This document shows, piece after piece, positions 40,865 to 53,134 of a DNA stretch of 64,000 nucleotides. The DNA is from Nemophila menziesii (Eukaryota > Streptophyta > Magnoliopsida > Boraginales > Hydrophyllaceae). Position 1 is the first letter of the stretch, and every line of letters starts with the position of its first letter. The notes under the pieces are model-generated. The model was not told where the DNA came from and did no database searches. It was given only the letters and a program-made list of their open reading frames with translations. The position numbers and the translations under genes are program-made. The DNA is taken from positions 73,238,899 through 73,302,898 of the forward strand of contig JARWIR010000001.1 in the NCBI GenBank assembly GCA_029959085.1, written 5' to 3'.

Positions 40865-41400
40865 CAAGCTTTTTCAGCCGTATCAAAGTGCCCAAGTAAA
40901 CTCTTTTTTTAGTAATGGGTTCCTTAATCTCGCAAGAATATCGTCCCGATTTTCTCTTCCGCACTACTGGATATTTATATTTATATTTTTTTACCCTTAT
41001 GATCCATTTCAGAAACCTGATTTTCAGCATCATCTGGACAATTAAACATATTCTTCTATTCTTTGTAAATAACTGGATGTAACATTTGAGATACAAGTAT
41101 CTTATCAATCTCAAGCTTCTATGAAAGGTAAACTCTTGAAGCTTCTTCAGGAGTGTCAAAAGTACCTAACCAAACTCTTTTCTTCTTAAAGGGATCGTAA
41201 ATCTTAGCACAAAATGTGGTTTGAAGTTCTCCAACGTATTTCTTTATGTGATTTCCACTAACATCCTTTTTCAATTGAACATCATCAATCGCAATATACT
41301 TAATTCGTTTGGCCCTCTTCGAAGAAGTACAGTTACTATTTAAGGTATGCGAATCAACATGTAAGTTTTTAGAGTATAATTCTTTCTCAACGTTTTAGCT
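40865..41400 (-). pseudogene. Second copy of the three-AP2 ERF gene, fragment
   Basis: On the minus strand it reads [19 protein letters not shown] and [18 protein letters not shown] (domain 2, without the 11-base deletion of the other copy). A linker with two stops follows, then domain 3 (RKSGRYSCEIKEPITKKRV) up to AEKAC, where gag begins. One T is missing in GGCACTTTGATAC compared with the other copy, so domain 3 shifts frame. Domain 1 and the acidic tail are absent. A possible GTAAGT donor lies near 41505 on the minus strand. Confidence 0.75.
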
Positions 41401-41774
41401 TTTTATGAAGGTAATCCATGTTAGTTTTTTTTCATATTCTAACTATGGATACATATTTATCCTTAATTGAAATATTATAATATAATTAGGAGGGATGATA
41501 CTTACCAAATTAAGCGTCTATTTTTCTTGATTGAAATGTTATGATCAACGATCTTTTTCCTTATAAGTAAACTGTTGTTTTAAAATATTTAAAAAAATAA
41601 ACAAAATATTAGGAATAACAAAACATAAGAGATTGAGTAGTATTGTTCTTAAAAAATTTACAAATTGTGTTGCGATAAAATTTTCAAGAATATTGTCAAC
41701 TAATCATATCTTTACAAAGACAGGACCAATAATGGCTGACGGAATCCTTGATCCTCTCTAATTTTATTTTTGTT
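41401..41774. other. AT-rich spacer
   Basis: It has no frame or repeat that I recognise. It may contain an intron or promoter part of the ERF copy, since CTTACC near 41502 could be a reversed splice donor. Confidence 0.35.
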
Positions 41775-41811
41775 TTTTAACCCCTTTTTTTTTGTCAAAG
41801 TAGAATCTAAA

Positions 41812-42429
41812 TTACAAATCCCAAGAGGGGGGTCTGCCAGGACTTATACTAGAAAAATCCTTCCATTCTCTAAATCTAATTCCTTTTCTTGTACATTTCG
41901 CCAATTCGTCCGCAATATTGTTAAACTCCCGATTAACATAACGAACTTTCCATGACGGAAATTTCTTCAGCCAGTTCTTCATTTCTGCAATAAACGGATA
42001 TATTTGCCAACGAAGACCTGAGCTTCTAGCGATACCTTGAACTAATTCAAGGTTATCGGAATAGAAAGAACTATTCCGGATGTTCAGAGAGGCAGCTTCC
42101 CTCATAGAAAAGAGAATTGCCCAGCATTCACCTTCTAAAGAACTGTTGATTATCTTCGTGTTAGTCAACATATGTGTCACCTGGCCTTTGTTGTTAACTG
42201 CAATTGATGCTATACCTTCCGGTTCCCAAGAATTAGTAAAAGATGTATCACATTGCCAGATAATATCTGCATCTTCTGCGGCAAGAGGAGAATTAGTATC
42301 AACCCTTCTCGAAGTTTGAGAAAGGCCTTTATTCTTGATTCTAGATTTAAATAAATCGTCCATATATTTATGAGTGATATAAAGAATGTCTTTTGAAATC
42401 CATGGTACCCTCTCATGGAAACACTTCAT
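41812..42429 (-). pseudogene. LINE-D ORF2 fragment, RNase H
   Basis: The 205-residue frame holds IIWQCDTSFTNSW (first Asp), LEGECWAILFSMREA (Glu), FYSDNLELVQG (Asp) and FNNIADELAKCT (last Asp). All four acids are kept. It is preceded by a stop and start near 42430-42448 that probably interrupts one original protein. Confidence 0.85.
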
Positions 42430-42447
42430 GCGCGCTTTCCATATATT

Positions 42448-43449
42448 TCAGCATAAAAGTAAGATATACGCAGTGATTTCTGAACGATCCCATCCATTTT
42501 CTGCATAATGATTAATGGTCGAGATAATCCATTCTCCTAAATTATATTCACATTCTTTATCTATATTCAGTTGTAATCTTGAATTAGCCCATATAGACAT
42601 ACTGAACGGACATTTGAGGAAAATGTGTGCAATGTCTTCCGTTCCTGATTCACACCATTCACACAAAGAGTCTTTAACACATTTTTTTCCTTTGAGATTC
42701 TTCTTACTAGGTATAGCCCCTCTGCATATTTTCCATCCGAAAGCTCTAACCTTATTAGGAACATTAGAATGCCAAATAATCTTCCAAAGAGAATTATTGT
42801 TTTCGCCTCCTTGTTTTGAAGATTGGGCCTCGTTAGAGATTTCCTTATTTATGAGCCTATGATAGCCGGATTTGGTAGAATAAATTCCGTCTTTAGTATA
42901 TGGCCATATAAGTTTATCATCCTCATCCGTCAACATCACTTGTACTTTGATAATATCACTGACTATATTTGGATGAAATAACTCTCTTAAAAGATTGATG
43001 TTCCATGAAGATTTATCATTGTCAAATAACTGGCAGACCCTTGACAAATTACAACCTTCCGGTTTTTCCAATGTGCGATCATTCCCAACCCATTTATGAT
43101 CCCATATATTCGTTGATAAACCATTTCCAATCCTCCATTGTGAGTGTTGTTTAATGAATTGAATACCTTTATAAAGACTAGCCCAACTCCACGATCTTCT
43201 ATTAGCAAGTTTAGTGTTGAATAAATCACTATGTGGGGAATATATACCTTTGAGGACTCTATATACCAAAGAATCAGGTCTATATATGATTCTCCAAGCT
43301 TGTTTACCAAGTAAAGCAATATTCATTTTCTGAAAATCCCTAAAACCTATCCCTCCCATTGATTTTGCTCTAGCTATCTTTTTCCAACTTAACCAATGAA
43401 TCTTTTTCTTAAAATTAGCATCCCACTAGAAATTAGCAATGATAGCCGA
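42448..43449 (-). pseudogene. LINE-D ORF2 fragment, reverse transcriptase end and zf-RVT
   Basis: It begins within SAIIANF (stop) WDANFKKKIHWLSWKK and goes on as MGGIGFRDFQKMNIALLGKQAW, typical of the region after the palm. zf-RVT is visible at NSLWKIIWHSNVPNKVRAF, GAIPSKKNL and CEWCESGTEDIAHIFLKCPF. It ends at a stop at about 42448. The palm with its FADD box was never copied. Confidence 0.83.
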
Positions 43450-43662
43450 TTTTAACCCTTTAACATATATATATATATATATTTATTTATAAACTTTATC
43501 AAACCTCACATTTTTAGAATCTTTACTTGATTTTTCAAATTTTATAATTTGTCTTATTAAATTTTAATTTATTTTATTTATATGAATTTGTTATTTTTAT
43601 AACAATGTATATCGGTTATAATACAAGGACTAATGGTGTAACTAATTCAATAAAATAAAATA

Positions 43663-44217
43663 GGGTAAAGACCACGGGAAGCCTTAACTTTCGCCAAAGT
43701 GCAGTATCCGCCCCCGATCTTATGTTTTACCCTTTCCCGTCCTTGATGAACGTAGTTTTTTTGTGACACCGTTGGCCCTTTTTTCATTTTTATGTCAATT
43801 GACCATTAGTCAACACCACATGGCGCCATGTCACCGCCACCTCACCGCCAACCGTCTTCGTCCCTAACTTAAAACAAAATCCTTTGAATGTTTGAATGAT
43901 TCAAACCTTCAACAATGGAGGAAAACTAAAAAAATTCATAATACGGTTTTTTTAGTTTTCCTCCACTATTGAATGTTTGAAGCATTCAAACATTCAAAGG
44001 ATTTTTTTTTAAAGTTAGGGACGAAGACAGTTGGTGGTGAGGTGGCGACGACATGGCGCCATGTGGCGTTAACTAACGGTAAATTGACAGAAAAATGGAA
44101 AAAAGGCTAACGGTGTCACAAACTAGGTTCATCAAGGGCGAGAAGGGGTAAAACGTAAGATCGGGGGTAGATCGTACACTTTGGAGATAGCTAAGGGGCT
44201 TCCCGTGGGATTTACCC
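43663..44217. mobile_element. Foldback element with long terminal inverted repeats
   Basis: The left arm (43663 to about 43931) and right arm (about 43938-44217) are imperfect inverted copies. They start GGGTAAAGACCACGGGAAG and end CTTCCCGTGGGATTTACCC, with AATTCATAATACGG at the centre. There is no coding capacity. The arm length suggests a Mutator-like or foldback MITE. I could not confirm a target duplication. Confidence 0.78.
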
Positions 44218-45110
44218 AATTATATAAGGACCTATAGTGCAATTAAGTCTAACTTTTTTAGGGTGCGCTAACCCCGAATCTTCTTTCACCCCTCCTCTCC
44301 CAGCAAAAAATCTAACTCTGCCCCTATTTCTTTACTATTAAAAATTATTGTATTTTGGCATATATACATATTATCATTTGATCATATTACATTTATAATT
44401 TGCTAACAAAAGTATGTATAACCATTTATGATATTCAACGAGTACATATGATTATTTTTAAATCTAATGAAAAAATGCTTTTCAATCCGAAGTAAAAATA
44501 AAAATTAGGACACTTACAATCCAGATCTCCACTAAGAACTCCTCATCGACAAAGAATTATGAAGATGTTATCTCAGTTGGTTTCAGAAGACTAAAATAAG
44601 CGATTGGAAAAATTATAGAATGGGTAAAATAGTATAAGTGGCTACAAAACAACGATGATTTTATAAAGAAAAAATTTATATAAATGTTGGTAGTGAATAT
44701 GAAAGGATGGCGAGGAGGCGGCTAGGGATTTATAGAATACCGAATGCTATCAAGTTACTCAATTTAGGGTTGAAGTCATAATCCACTTTAAATACGTGTT
44801 ACGTACGTTGGGCCTGACTTGCTTATTAGAAGGCCTAATCAGATTTTTAGTTATTCTTGCCGGCCCATTATAGCTTATTGTGATTATAGTGTTTTTTCTA
44901 AATGATATTGATATTTGACTTTAACACAAATTGAAACTATGGATACCTATTTCCCTTTTTTGTTTAATTTGTTTTCTTTATTATTGTGTTTAGTAATGCA
45001 TTATCCAATGTAAAAGTAGAATTTTGTACTCCATAATTTGTTGATCATGAAATAAAATTAGCCCTTAATGAAAAAAAATTTGGTCGAAATAAAGAAGATT
45101 TGTGAAAATA

Positions 45111-45153
<43 letters not shown>

Positions 45154-45155
45154 AC
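44218..45155. repeat. Duplicated flank, copy 2, left border of element C
   Basis: It matches 24780-25732. It includes an interrupted (TA)n at 45113-45154 and ends in ATAAC (45151-45155), the left target duplication of element C. The promoter-like minus-strand text seen in copy 1 is present here too. Confidence 0.82.
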
Positions 45156-46686
45156 TGGTGTCACCTAGGGTGTGATAAAATTAATACAAAATAAGACCAA
45201 GAAACTACGCACTCTCACCCTAGACAGGCACAGTACTGCAAGTATTACAGGACGTATGCAGGTTTTAATGATAAATAGAGTTCGTTCTCAGGGACTTAAG
45301 TGTGTTAATCGCGTAGGTAGGAATAACGAGTAAGAGTAAATAATTAAAAGACAGGAAATAAAAGAGATAGATTTCGAAAATAGCAATTAAAACTAAGAAA
45401 AACTAGGAAAATAAAGACAATAAAATAAAAGATAAGAAATATGAGATGAGAAGTATAGCTCAGGTTTTGCTAGTATGCACTAATCCTTCTAATTCTATCT
45501 ATAGATCTAGTTCGTAAGGGAGAATATTAGCTCTTGGTATACTTAGTCAGGATTCTAAATTCCCATACGTTAGACCTTGAGAGCGACTAAGGGGGCTACG
45601 TCACAACCAAGAAGTGATTTCAAATAGGGTTATCAAACGCCACTAAGGCCCTAAGCAAATACTGCAATCTTGGTGATACGGTGATTAAAACAAACCCTAA
45701 TGACTATTAGAAGAATGTTTTGTCAGAACTACTATCGACACTAGACATTATGTGGTGGTTCAATAGTTAAACACCCTGTCAAAGAGACCATCTAACTACT
45801 ATTAAAACAATCCTAAAGTGATCAGTTCTAGGAAAGACAATAAATCAAAACACATAAACAAATATTAAGTAAGAAGCTAATATCAAATTAAAACATATAA
45901 TTCCCAAAGAAACTTAGATAGAAGAATTAGAATTCATAGATTATACATATGCAAAACCCAAGCTATGGGGAGTTTAGTTCATACCTGATGGAAATAAACT
46001 AAAAGAAATTACAAAAGACATCATCTTGCTCTCTACAATAAACTGGAAGAATAAAACCTTAAGAACTTATTACTATGAGGAAAGGATGATTTACAAGTGA
46101 TATAAGGGTGTATTTATAGGTGTTTAGAAGACCTAATTCGTTTTCTTGAGGAAGAGATAAAGCCTTGGACTTCTAGCCCAACCCAAATTCGTATGGAAAT
46201 AAAGATAAACACTGCTGGACCGTTTTGAGCATATCTTTTTCGTTATTGGTCGGTTTTAGCTCCATAAGATACCAAAAGAATCGCAACAGAATTATCTTGA
46301 CCCTATAGAAGGAAATCATCAGATTCGGCCTATTTCTTAGGAAAAAATGCATATCTTTGGACGTGTATGCAGAATCCCAGATTTAGGCAGCTTTTCCTTT
46401 TCCATCTTTTTAGCTTTTGTTTCCATATCTCCAATTACCATGCAAATCTCTTTACCATATCTTGTAGTCTTTGACTTGGACTCTAATTAAGCTCCATAAT
46501 TATCTTTAAAGCTACACACTAAATAAACAATTAAACCCAATATGCTCTAAAAATAATAATTCTACAAATCAAGACTCAAAATAGGAAAGTGCACTGTTTC
46601 TCAAGAAAATCGACATTATTGACTTCTAAAACACTAAAAATGATGTCTCATCCTAACATAAATCTATCACAAATGAGGAGACATCA
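45156..46686 (-). repeat. Element C 3' LTR
   Basis: Plus-strand text runs from TGGTGTCACCTAGGG to GAGGAGACATCA, 1531 bp. Its TATA box (CCTATAAATACACC, reversed near 46109) is intact. Confidence 0.92.
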
Positions 46687-48290
46687 AGACCCCCAACTCA
46701 AAGTTGTATCGTCCCGATACAATAAAAGATAAAAACATGGGAAGTCTATAAATACACACTTATAAAATTCTCAACACAATGGGAAAAACATAGCAGAATA
46801 TATAGAATAATCCTAAAGCACATAACTCAGAAAAATTCATGCAATAATATTTATAAAAACTACATACCTGTACACTTCTCATATCTACAATCAACACGGC
46901 TTGAATTCAAGATCTGATTAGTTTCGCAATGTAAGAAGGATTGGGACTTTACTCAGTTCCCCAAGAGACCTATAGATTGTTCATTGATTTCCACTAGTTG
47001 TCAAAGATCCACTTAACTAATCTCTAATGGCTCAATCACTTCTCAATTACATAGCAAAGAATCAAAAGGTCTTTAAGGTTGTAATGTAGGCTTAGGGACG
47101 GTATGGTATATTTGGATAATTTGGAGTGAGCTTTTGGCTCTCTCCTCACTAGTCATCAACGAATCGCCCTAGAGCTTGAGTTACTCTCATAAAACGTTTC
47201 TCACTCAACCCAATGATTTCTTGATGCATAATTTAGCATCCCCAATAACCCAATTAAAGCTTAAGATGTTCACATAAAAATCCACTTTGCCGGTCCGAAT
47301 ATATATATTTTCTTTTTTTTCTTTTCAAATCAAATTCTTTTCTATAGCTATGACTCTCTTAATGATGAGATATCACACTATTTATCACATATATATATTT
47401 CTTCTTTTAATGCCCTTGTTGGCAAAATTAGCTCGTGGCTTCATTTTCATTCACTATTACCCCGGCAAAGGGTTACAATAAAAACTGTGAAACATCATAA
47501 ATATAAGCATAAATCACAATTAATAGGCTCCAACATCCCAACCCAATAACAATTCCCATAATGGTGGACCCACCACCCCAAACTCAAGCTCTAAAACAAC
47601 TGTCTATGCATCGCGATTCGAGTGCGGGTCATATGGAAAAGTCCTATAATCTAAAGGGAAATGGCTTATAACGTGTTTCAATAAAAGCTTTAGAAAGGCT
47701 AGAAGGGGCTGAGAAGGATATAGCATATAAAATCAAAAATCACAAGGTGAGAAGGTATAAAAAGGCTTCAAGGGCTTCAAACATGAAAGAACCGCCTTAA
47801 TCACTTTCTACACTATGTAATTTCGAAAATTTCTTACCTTTAGCACTTTCATCAAATGGTTTTTCAACTAGCTTGGATCTCACGACCTACACACTTCTTA
47901 AGGTTCCCTGAGATCGAACACACTTTCTATCGCATTGCTCACTAATCTTTTCTTTACTATCAACGTGTGTTTTCCTGCAAATACTCAAAGCATACAAATA
48001 CATAGCTTACAAACATATTACTTACTATCATCAATTCACTGAGCATATGCTTTCAAGTTATTAAACACACTCTACATCTAATTCCCATGTATCAAAAATT
48101 TTAATTTCACCCAAAAACAGAAAAATGGAGATGAGAGACAACGAATCCCCACACCCCCAACTCAAAAATGAGCCGTGTCCCCACGACTCGAAAAAGACTC
48201 GAAAAACAGAAATTAAAATTGGCAGATAGACATATATACAGAAATGGTAAGGAAGAAAGAGAACATACTCTCGAGGCTTAATGCCTCGCA
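46687..48290 (-). other. Element C 3' internal untranslated region and purine tract
   Basis: It has no long frame. The purine tract GAGTTGGGGGTCT (reversed, 46687-46700) borders the LTR. CCACTTTGCCGGTCC at 47282 is the counterpart of the spacer inside the LTR palindrome at 27194. Confidence 0.65.
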
Positions 48291-49454
48291 TCATTGACAT
48301 CCAAGGTTGGATTTTGCTGGACCTTTCGTTAATTGCTCGAGGATTTTCATGATGTGCACTTGATTAGCATTGATTTGTGCCACATCATTGACTAAGGAAG
48401 TTTGAGCTGCATCAAATTTCGTTAAACGCTCCTCCATCTTCTCTTGCCAATTTTGCTCCTTTTCTTCTTTCGAGACTTGCGTAGAACCCGCTCTTCGAAA
48501 GATATCCTTGATCCAAGCATTATCAATGTAACTCGCTTTAAACTCGAGTTTCTCCTCTTCACCCAATGTATCATTCGCTTTTCGCACAAGACACTTGATC
48601 ATACTAGGAAATTTAACATTATAAACCGATTTAGGAGAGACCGAAAATCGCATCACCTCCTCATAGATCAACTGTGCCACATCTACTTCTTCTCCTCTCA
48701 AAATACAATCCAACAGTAGCGCGTTCTTCATAGTCACATCCAAAGTTCGTGTGTTTCCAAAGACATTAGGGTTAAGGAAATTGTGCCAAATTCTCGCATC
48801 CGATTGAAGATATTTGTAAGGCCAAGGTGCCTTCAATTCTCCCTTATGTGATTGCACTTTCTCCTTGTCTAATACATGCTCAAAAAGCAATTCCCCATCA
48901 AAGATTTTTCGCTTAGCAACCGCTTCTTCAAACTTGCAAGAACCTTCCAATTGTTTAAATTTAAAGTGGTTCCTAATCTCCTCAACTGTGAACGGAACTA
49001 GCTTTCCTCTAATCGGAACACAACCTTTACTATCTCGGCTAAAGAGGCCTAAATAGAATTCCAAAACTAACTCATGACATAGTTCATAACGGCTTACCAT
49101 AAACGTAGACCAACCCAACTTCTCACCAAGCTCTAAGAATCTCGCGTATTCTCCTGTACCAACTTCTTCCTTGAATAATTTCTCATAAGCAAAGGGTAGT
49201 TCTATCAATTGTTTCTCTGCAGAAGCTTTTAAAGCTGCTGCTTTGTCTTGTGGAAGCTGTGTTTTGTCCTTTGCATAAAAGTAAAGCTTTTTACCATTAC
49301 GATCAAACAAAGGTATTGCAGCATCTTCAACTTTGTCTTTGCCCTTTGAATTAGAACTAGAACCCTTGTTACTTGATTTCTTCTTGATTAAATCCAATCC
49401 CTTGCTCTTCTTCACCTCCCTCGTGTTAGCTAAAATTGTTGTTCTATTAGTCAT
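48291..49454 (-). CDS. Element C envelope-position protein, intact (PF20167-like)
   Basis: An open frame of about 387 residues from ATG 49454 (a TTG lies two codons upstream). A Lys/Ser-rich N-terminus of about 50 residues, possibly disordered or nucleic-acid binding, leads to a globular part with ELPFAYEKLFKEE, ELGEKLGWSTF, RGKLVPFTVEEIRNHF, ARIWHNFLNPN and ALLLDCILRGEEVDVAQLI. It ends in a coiled coil (QEKMEERLTKFDAAQTSLV...). The last residues differ from element B because of one extra A near 48316. It resembles the putative plant transposon protein family of Athila/Tat elements. No membrane or signal segment is seen. Its role is unknown. Confidence 0.75.
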   Translation of the reverse strand: MTNRTTILANTREVKKSKGLDLIKKKSSNKGSSSNSKGKDKVEDAAIPLFDRNGKKLYFYAKDKTQLPQDKAAALKASAEKQLIELPFAYEKLFKEEVGTGEYARFLELGEKLGWSTFMVSRYELCHELVLEFYLGLFSRDSKGCVPIRGKLVPFTVEEIRNHFKFKQLEGSCKFEEAVAKRKIFDGELLFEHVLDKEKVQSHKGELKAPWPYKYLQSDARIWHNFLNPNVFGNTRTLDVTMKNALLLDCILRGEEVDVAQLIYEEVMRFSVSPKSVYNVKFPSMIKCLVRKANDTLGEEEKLEFKASYIDNAWIKDIFRRAGSTQVSKEEKEQNWQEKMEERLTKFDAAQTSLVNDVAQINANQVHIMKILEQLTKGPAKSNLGCQ

Positions 49455-49889
49455 CTTCAATTGACCCCCAACTCAAAGCTTTAGCAACCCTTGAAATTTA
49501 AACTCTTGAATTAATGGTTGAAATAGCTTGATTTGGCTTAGGAAAGTTGAATTGATGATTAATCTCTATGTGGGTGAGGTGGATTTGTAATGGGTAGGCT
49601 TGGATTTATGAAATTGTAGGATGAATTTGTTAAATTTGAGCTCTTTGATTCTTCAATTATGTGGATTTGGTGATGATTGGGTGTTTGATTCACTCTTTTA
49701 ATGATGTGGAGAGAAGATTGGATGTGTTTTTGATGATGATTGGGTAGTGTTTTGGTGTTTGGTGAAGGTTTTGATGAGCTTCAATGGAGTTGGGAGAGGT
49801 TTGGAGAAGAGAAAGAGGTTTAAGGTTTAGTAAATTCGGAATAATGGCTTTAATAACTCTTTTATAAGCTTAAACCCGTTTTTTTCTAT

Positions 49890-50185
49890 CTCCAGCGGCG
49901 CTGCACGGTATACCGGGCATACCCTCCGGTATACCGGAACATCTGTAGCTCCAAAAAATTTATTCCGTCAAAATACACGTGGCACCCACCCCGTGGCACG
50001 GGTTTTTCTCCTGGGGTGCCCTCCGGTATACCGGGCATAACCTCCGGTATACCGCCCCTATCAGCTCAAGAATTTTTCGCCTCGGCATGGACCACGTTGC
50101 AGCCACCCCGTGGTACGGGTTTTTGCCACTGTGGTGTTCTCCGGTACCGGACATATCCTCCGGTATACCGCTCCTATCAGCTCAA
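49890..50185 (-). repeat. Palindrome array of element C: three 117-bp units with paired CCGGTATACCGG
   Basis: CGGTATACCG at 49906, CCGGTATACCGG at 49926 and 50023, CCGGTATACCG at 50044, CCGGTACCGG at 50141 and CCGGTATACCG at 50160. They come in pairs about 20 bp apart, and the pairs recur every 117 bp with CCCCGTGGCACGGGTTTTT and CCTATCAGCTCAA between. It is GC-rich inside an AT-rich element and lies between the two frames. Confidence 0.85.
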
Positions 50186-50404
50186 AATTTTTCCGAAAAT
50201 TTTTTCTCCTCCCGAACTCGATTTCTCCAATTCCTACACACCAAAAACACTAGTACCTTTCTCAAATATGCATTATCAGCTAAAAACAACTAAAGTAAAC
50301 ATAAACTAAAAAACGTAAAAGACATAAAAGCATAAAAAACTACGGGTTGTCTCCCGTACATCACTTTTGTTTAACGTCTTTCAAAGTTAGACGTGTTACC
50401 TCTG

Positions 50405-53134
50405 TCAAGATTTGCGAATATAGCCTCCCCAACAACGAGTAAGGCTATGAACGTCAACTAATCTGCGTTTGACCCCAGTTTTGGGGCGAATTTCTATCAC
50501 CTTGGCTGAAACAACCTTAGTGACAATGAATAGTCCCATCCACGAGTCTTTGAAACTTCTTGGCCTATTCTCGCGTTTGTGAGCTTTCCATAGAACTTCA
50601 TGGCCAACCCCAAACTCAATGTTTGGATCAGTATCCACAGGCTTTAAGTGGATCTTCTCAGGAGGGACTTTGTGATGTGAAAGGCTGTGGATGATAGGTA
50701 CTGTGGGATCTAACTTCCTCGGTTTCTTACCCAAGACATAGAAGGTCTCGGATACATTCTTAGCATGAAGGGTGATGGTCCCTTCTTGGAAGTTGATCAC
50801 ACTTTGACTTGTGGCCATGAAAGGCCGTCCAAGTATGATTAGAACCTGCTTATCTGCATCAAACTCAAGAATAACAAAGTCAGTAGGGATGGCAATATTA
50901 CCTGAACGGACTAAGACATCCTCCACTGTTCCCCATGTTCTTTTAACTGAGTTGTCAGCAAACTGCAACTTCACTGAAGTTTTCTCTGATTTCTGAAGTC
51001 CAAGTCTCTCGAACACGGACTTAGGCATAAGATTCACACCAGAACCCACATCGTACATAGCTTTCACCTTGAGCATACCATTTAATTGAATAGGAAGGTT
51101 GAAACTTCCCGGATCTTTAAGCTTGGTAGGTAGCTCTCTTTCACTTCTTCTTGAAACCCTCAGGTTCTCTCTCGGGATCTCTACACTCGCTTCTTTCTCA
51201 TGAATAACTTGCGTAAAAACTTGTTGCAGTGTAAGTCCTCTCTTCGCAATCTCAAGCATTTAGGCGTTGATATTTTCAGGTTGGTACGCCTCTACAAATG
51301 TCTTGAGCACAGTGTCATCTTTAGGATTTGTATCAAGAATAGTTGACGACACTGTTTGAACAATAGGTGGCGATTCCACCTTCTCTTCTTCTTTCTCTTC
51401 ATGCACAGCAGGTGCAACTTCATCTTTCTTTTCCTCTTTTGAGGCTTCTTCCTCTTTCTCTCTAGCCAACTCAGCTGCATACTCCACAACTGATCGAAGT
51501 TCCTCTTGCATCTTCCTCAATAGCTGTATAAACTCAGCTTTCTCTTGATTGTCCTCCACATAAACTTCAGAACTATCAGACTCCACGGGGCTAGACTTGG
51601 TTGGTTCTTCTTCCGTACCCGGAACTTCCACGGCACTAACGGCAGCATGTGGTGCTTCCTCTTTTGCTTCTTCAATTTCAAGGCATATAGCCTTGCAAGC
51701 TTCGAACCCAACATTGTTTTAACCTCCTTCGATTGCCTTTACTTCTTGTTGTTCTACTAAACTTGTTAAAACTTTGTTCATCTGTTCTACTTGAGTACGT
51801 ATTATCTGAAGTACGGCATCGTGTCCTCTGATCTTCTCTTCCTGAGCCTTCATATTCTCGGTCAAACGGTCTAGAGCTTGTTGATCCAAAGATCCTTCTT
51901 GAGGGTACTGAGGTAAAGCTTTTTGATCTAATGAGTCGGTATAGGCATCTTGAGCAGGTTGTTGTGGGGGAGCAGGTCTAATTTGATACTGACCTCTCTG
52001 TTGAAAAGAGTTGTTCTGGGGGCGCTGTTGATAATGACCAGGATTAGCGGCCCCTTGTGGATTTGAATACTGCATACCCGGATGGTTTCGGTTACCCCAT
52101 TGATAACCTCCGCGATTGGATATAAAGTAAACAGATTGCGGATTTGACTCGCACTCTTCCCATGTGTGATCGTTAACTCCACATTGTTGACAACCTTGTG
52201 CTTCTTGTACTACTTTTGCAGCGGCTAAATTCTTCTCCATTGCTAAATTCAGCTCTTTGATTTGATTTTCTAACGCAAATATCTGAGCTGAATTTGCAGT
52301 TTCTGCGTCTAAACGAAGCGTTCCTCTGGTTTTTGCTCGCGTTGAAGGCCAACTTCTTTCTTGTTCCATAATATTCTCTAAAACCTCGGAAGCTTCATTG
52401 TGATTCATGGGCACAAAATTACCCTTTCCAATGTTATCCACCTTCTCTCTACCTTTATCATTAAGACCTTCATAGAACATAGCAAGTTGTAGAGCAGGTG
52501 TATAACCATGGAGCGGACATCTAGTTAATTTTTGTTGAAACCTTGTCCATGCTTCTCCCACTGTTTCTCCATCTTCTTGGCAAAATCTTGCAAGCTCGGT
52601 TTGATCTTTGAGTCTCATGCTCTTCGAATAAAATCTGTTAAAGAACGCGGCTTGAAGTTCTCTCCAAGAGTGAATGGTTCCATGTGGTTGTCTTTCTAGC
52701 CAATAGCTAGCTCTTCCGGTCAAGAAAAACGAAAACATATGACAATACAGTTGCACACGTGTAATTCCCGGAGTAATGTAGGCATCACAAATCTGCATGA
52801 ACTTCTGAATCGCTTTTACCGGATCTTGAATTGCTGTACCAGTATAGAGTGCGAAACTTTGAAATTGACTGAGCATACCCGGATCGGGTCTAAATTTGAT
52901 ATTCGGAATCTCAGGAGGGCGGTAACCTATTGGTTGAACATGAAAAGGCACATGGAGACCAGGGAGGTCTTGCTATGCTTGATGTGCTTGATTCTGTTGA
53001 TTAACATTATTCTGCCCATTGCCTCCTCCTGTTGGTAGTTGTTGTCCTTCTTTTCCACCGAGTGGTGGATCCTATTGACCAAGGGGAGGATCTTGTTGAC
53101 CTCCTCCCACTGGTGGATTTAGTTGAGCTGCCAT
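50405..53134 (-). pseudogene. Element C gag-protease-integrase tail frame (four stops)
   Basis: One frame from ATG 53134 (MAAQLNPPVGG) to 50405 with no frameshift, interrupted by TAG twice in the N-terminal 60 codons, TAA at 51719 and TAA near 51260. Gag (GTAIQDPVKAIQKFMQ, RFCQEDGETVGEAWTRF), the zinc knuckle CQQCGVNDHTWEEC, an acidic coiled region, protease (YDVGSGVNLMP, IILGRPFMAT) and the integrase tail (GHEVLWKAHKR, WMGLFIVTKVV) follow in order. The G-P-F of the tail motif is G-L-F here. The stops do not match those of B or D, so each copy decayed separately. Confidence 0.88.

Larger units (their letters stand above)
41784..43449 (-). mobile_element. LINE-D, 5'-truncated LINE
   Basis: Only the thumb, zf-RVT and RNase H parts of ORF2 are present, ending in an A tail (nine Ts at 41785-41793). 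TTTTAACCC occurs on both sides (41775-41783 and 43450-43458) and is a good candidate target duplication. It fits 5' truncation by incomplete reverse transcription. Two long frames remain open. Confidence 0.82.

Noticed and set aside
48291..49454. Calling the second gypsy frame an envelope protein
   Set aside because: No signal peptide, membrane segment or cleavage-site pattern is visible. Position alone is not enough.
49890..50185. Regularly spaced short palindromes suggesting a CRISPR array
   Set aside because: The spacers are themselves repeated, the repeats come in pairs, no cas genes exist and the context is a plant retrotransposon.
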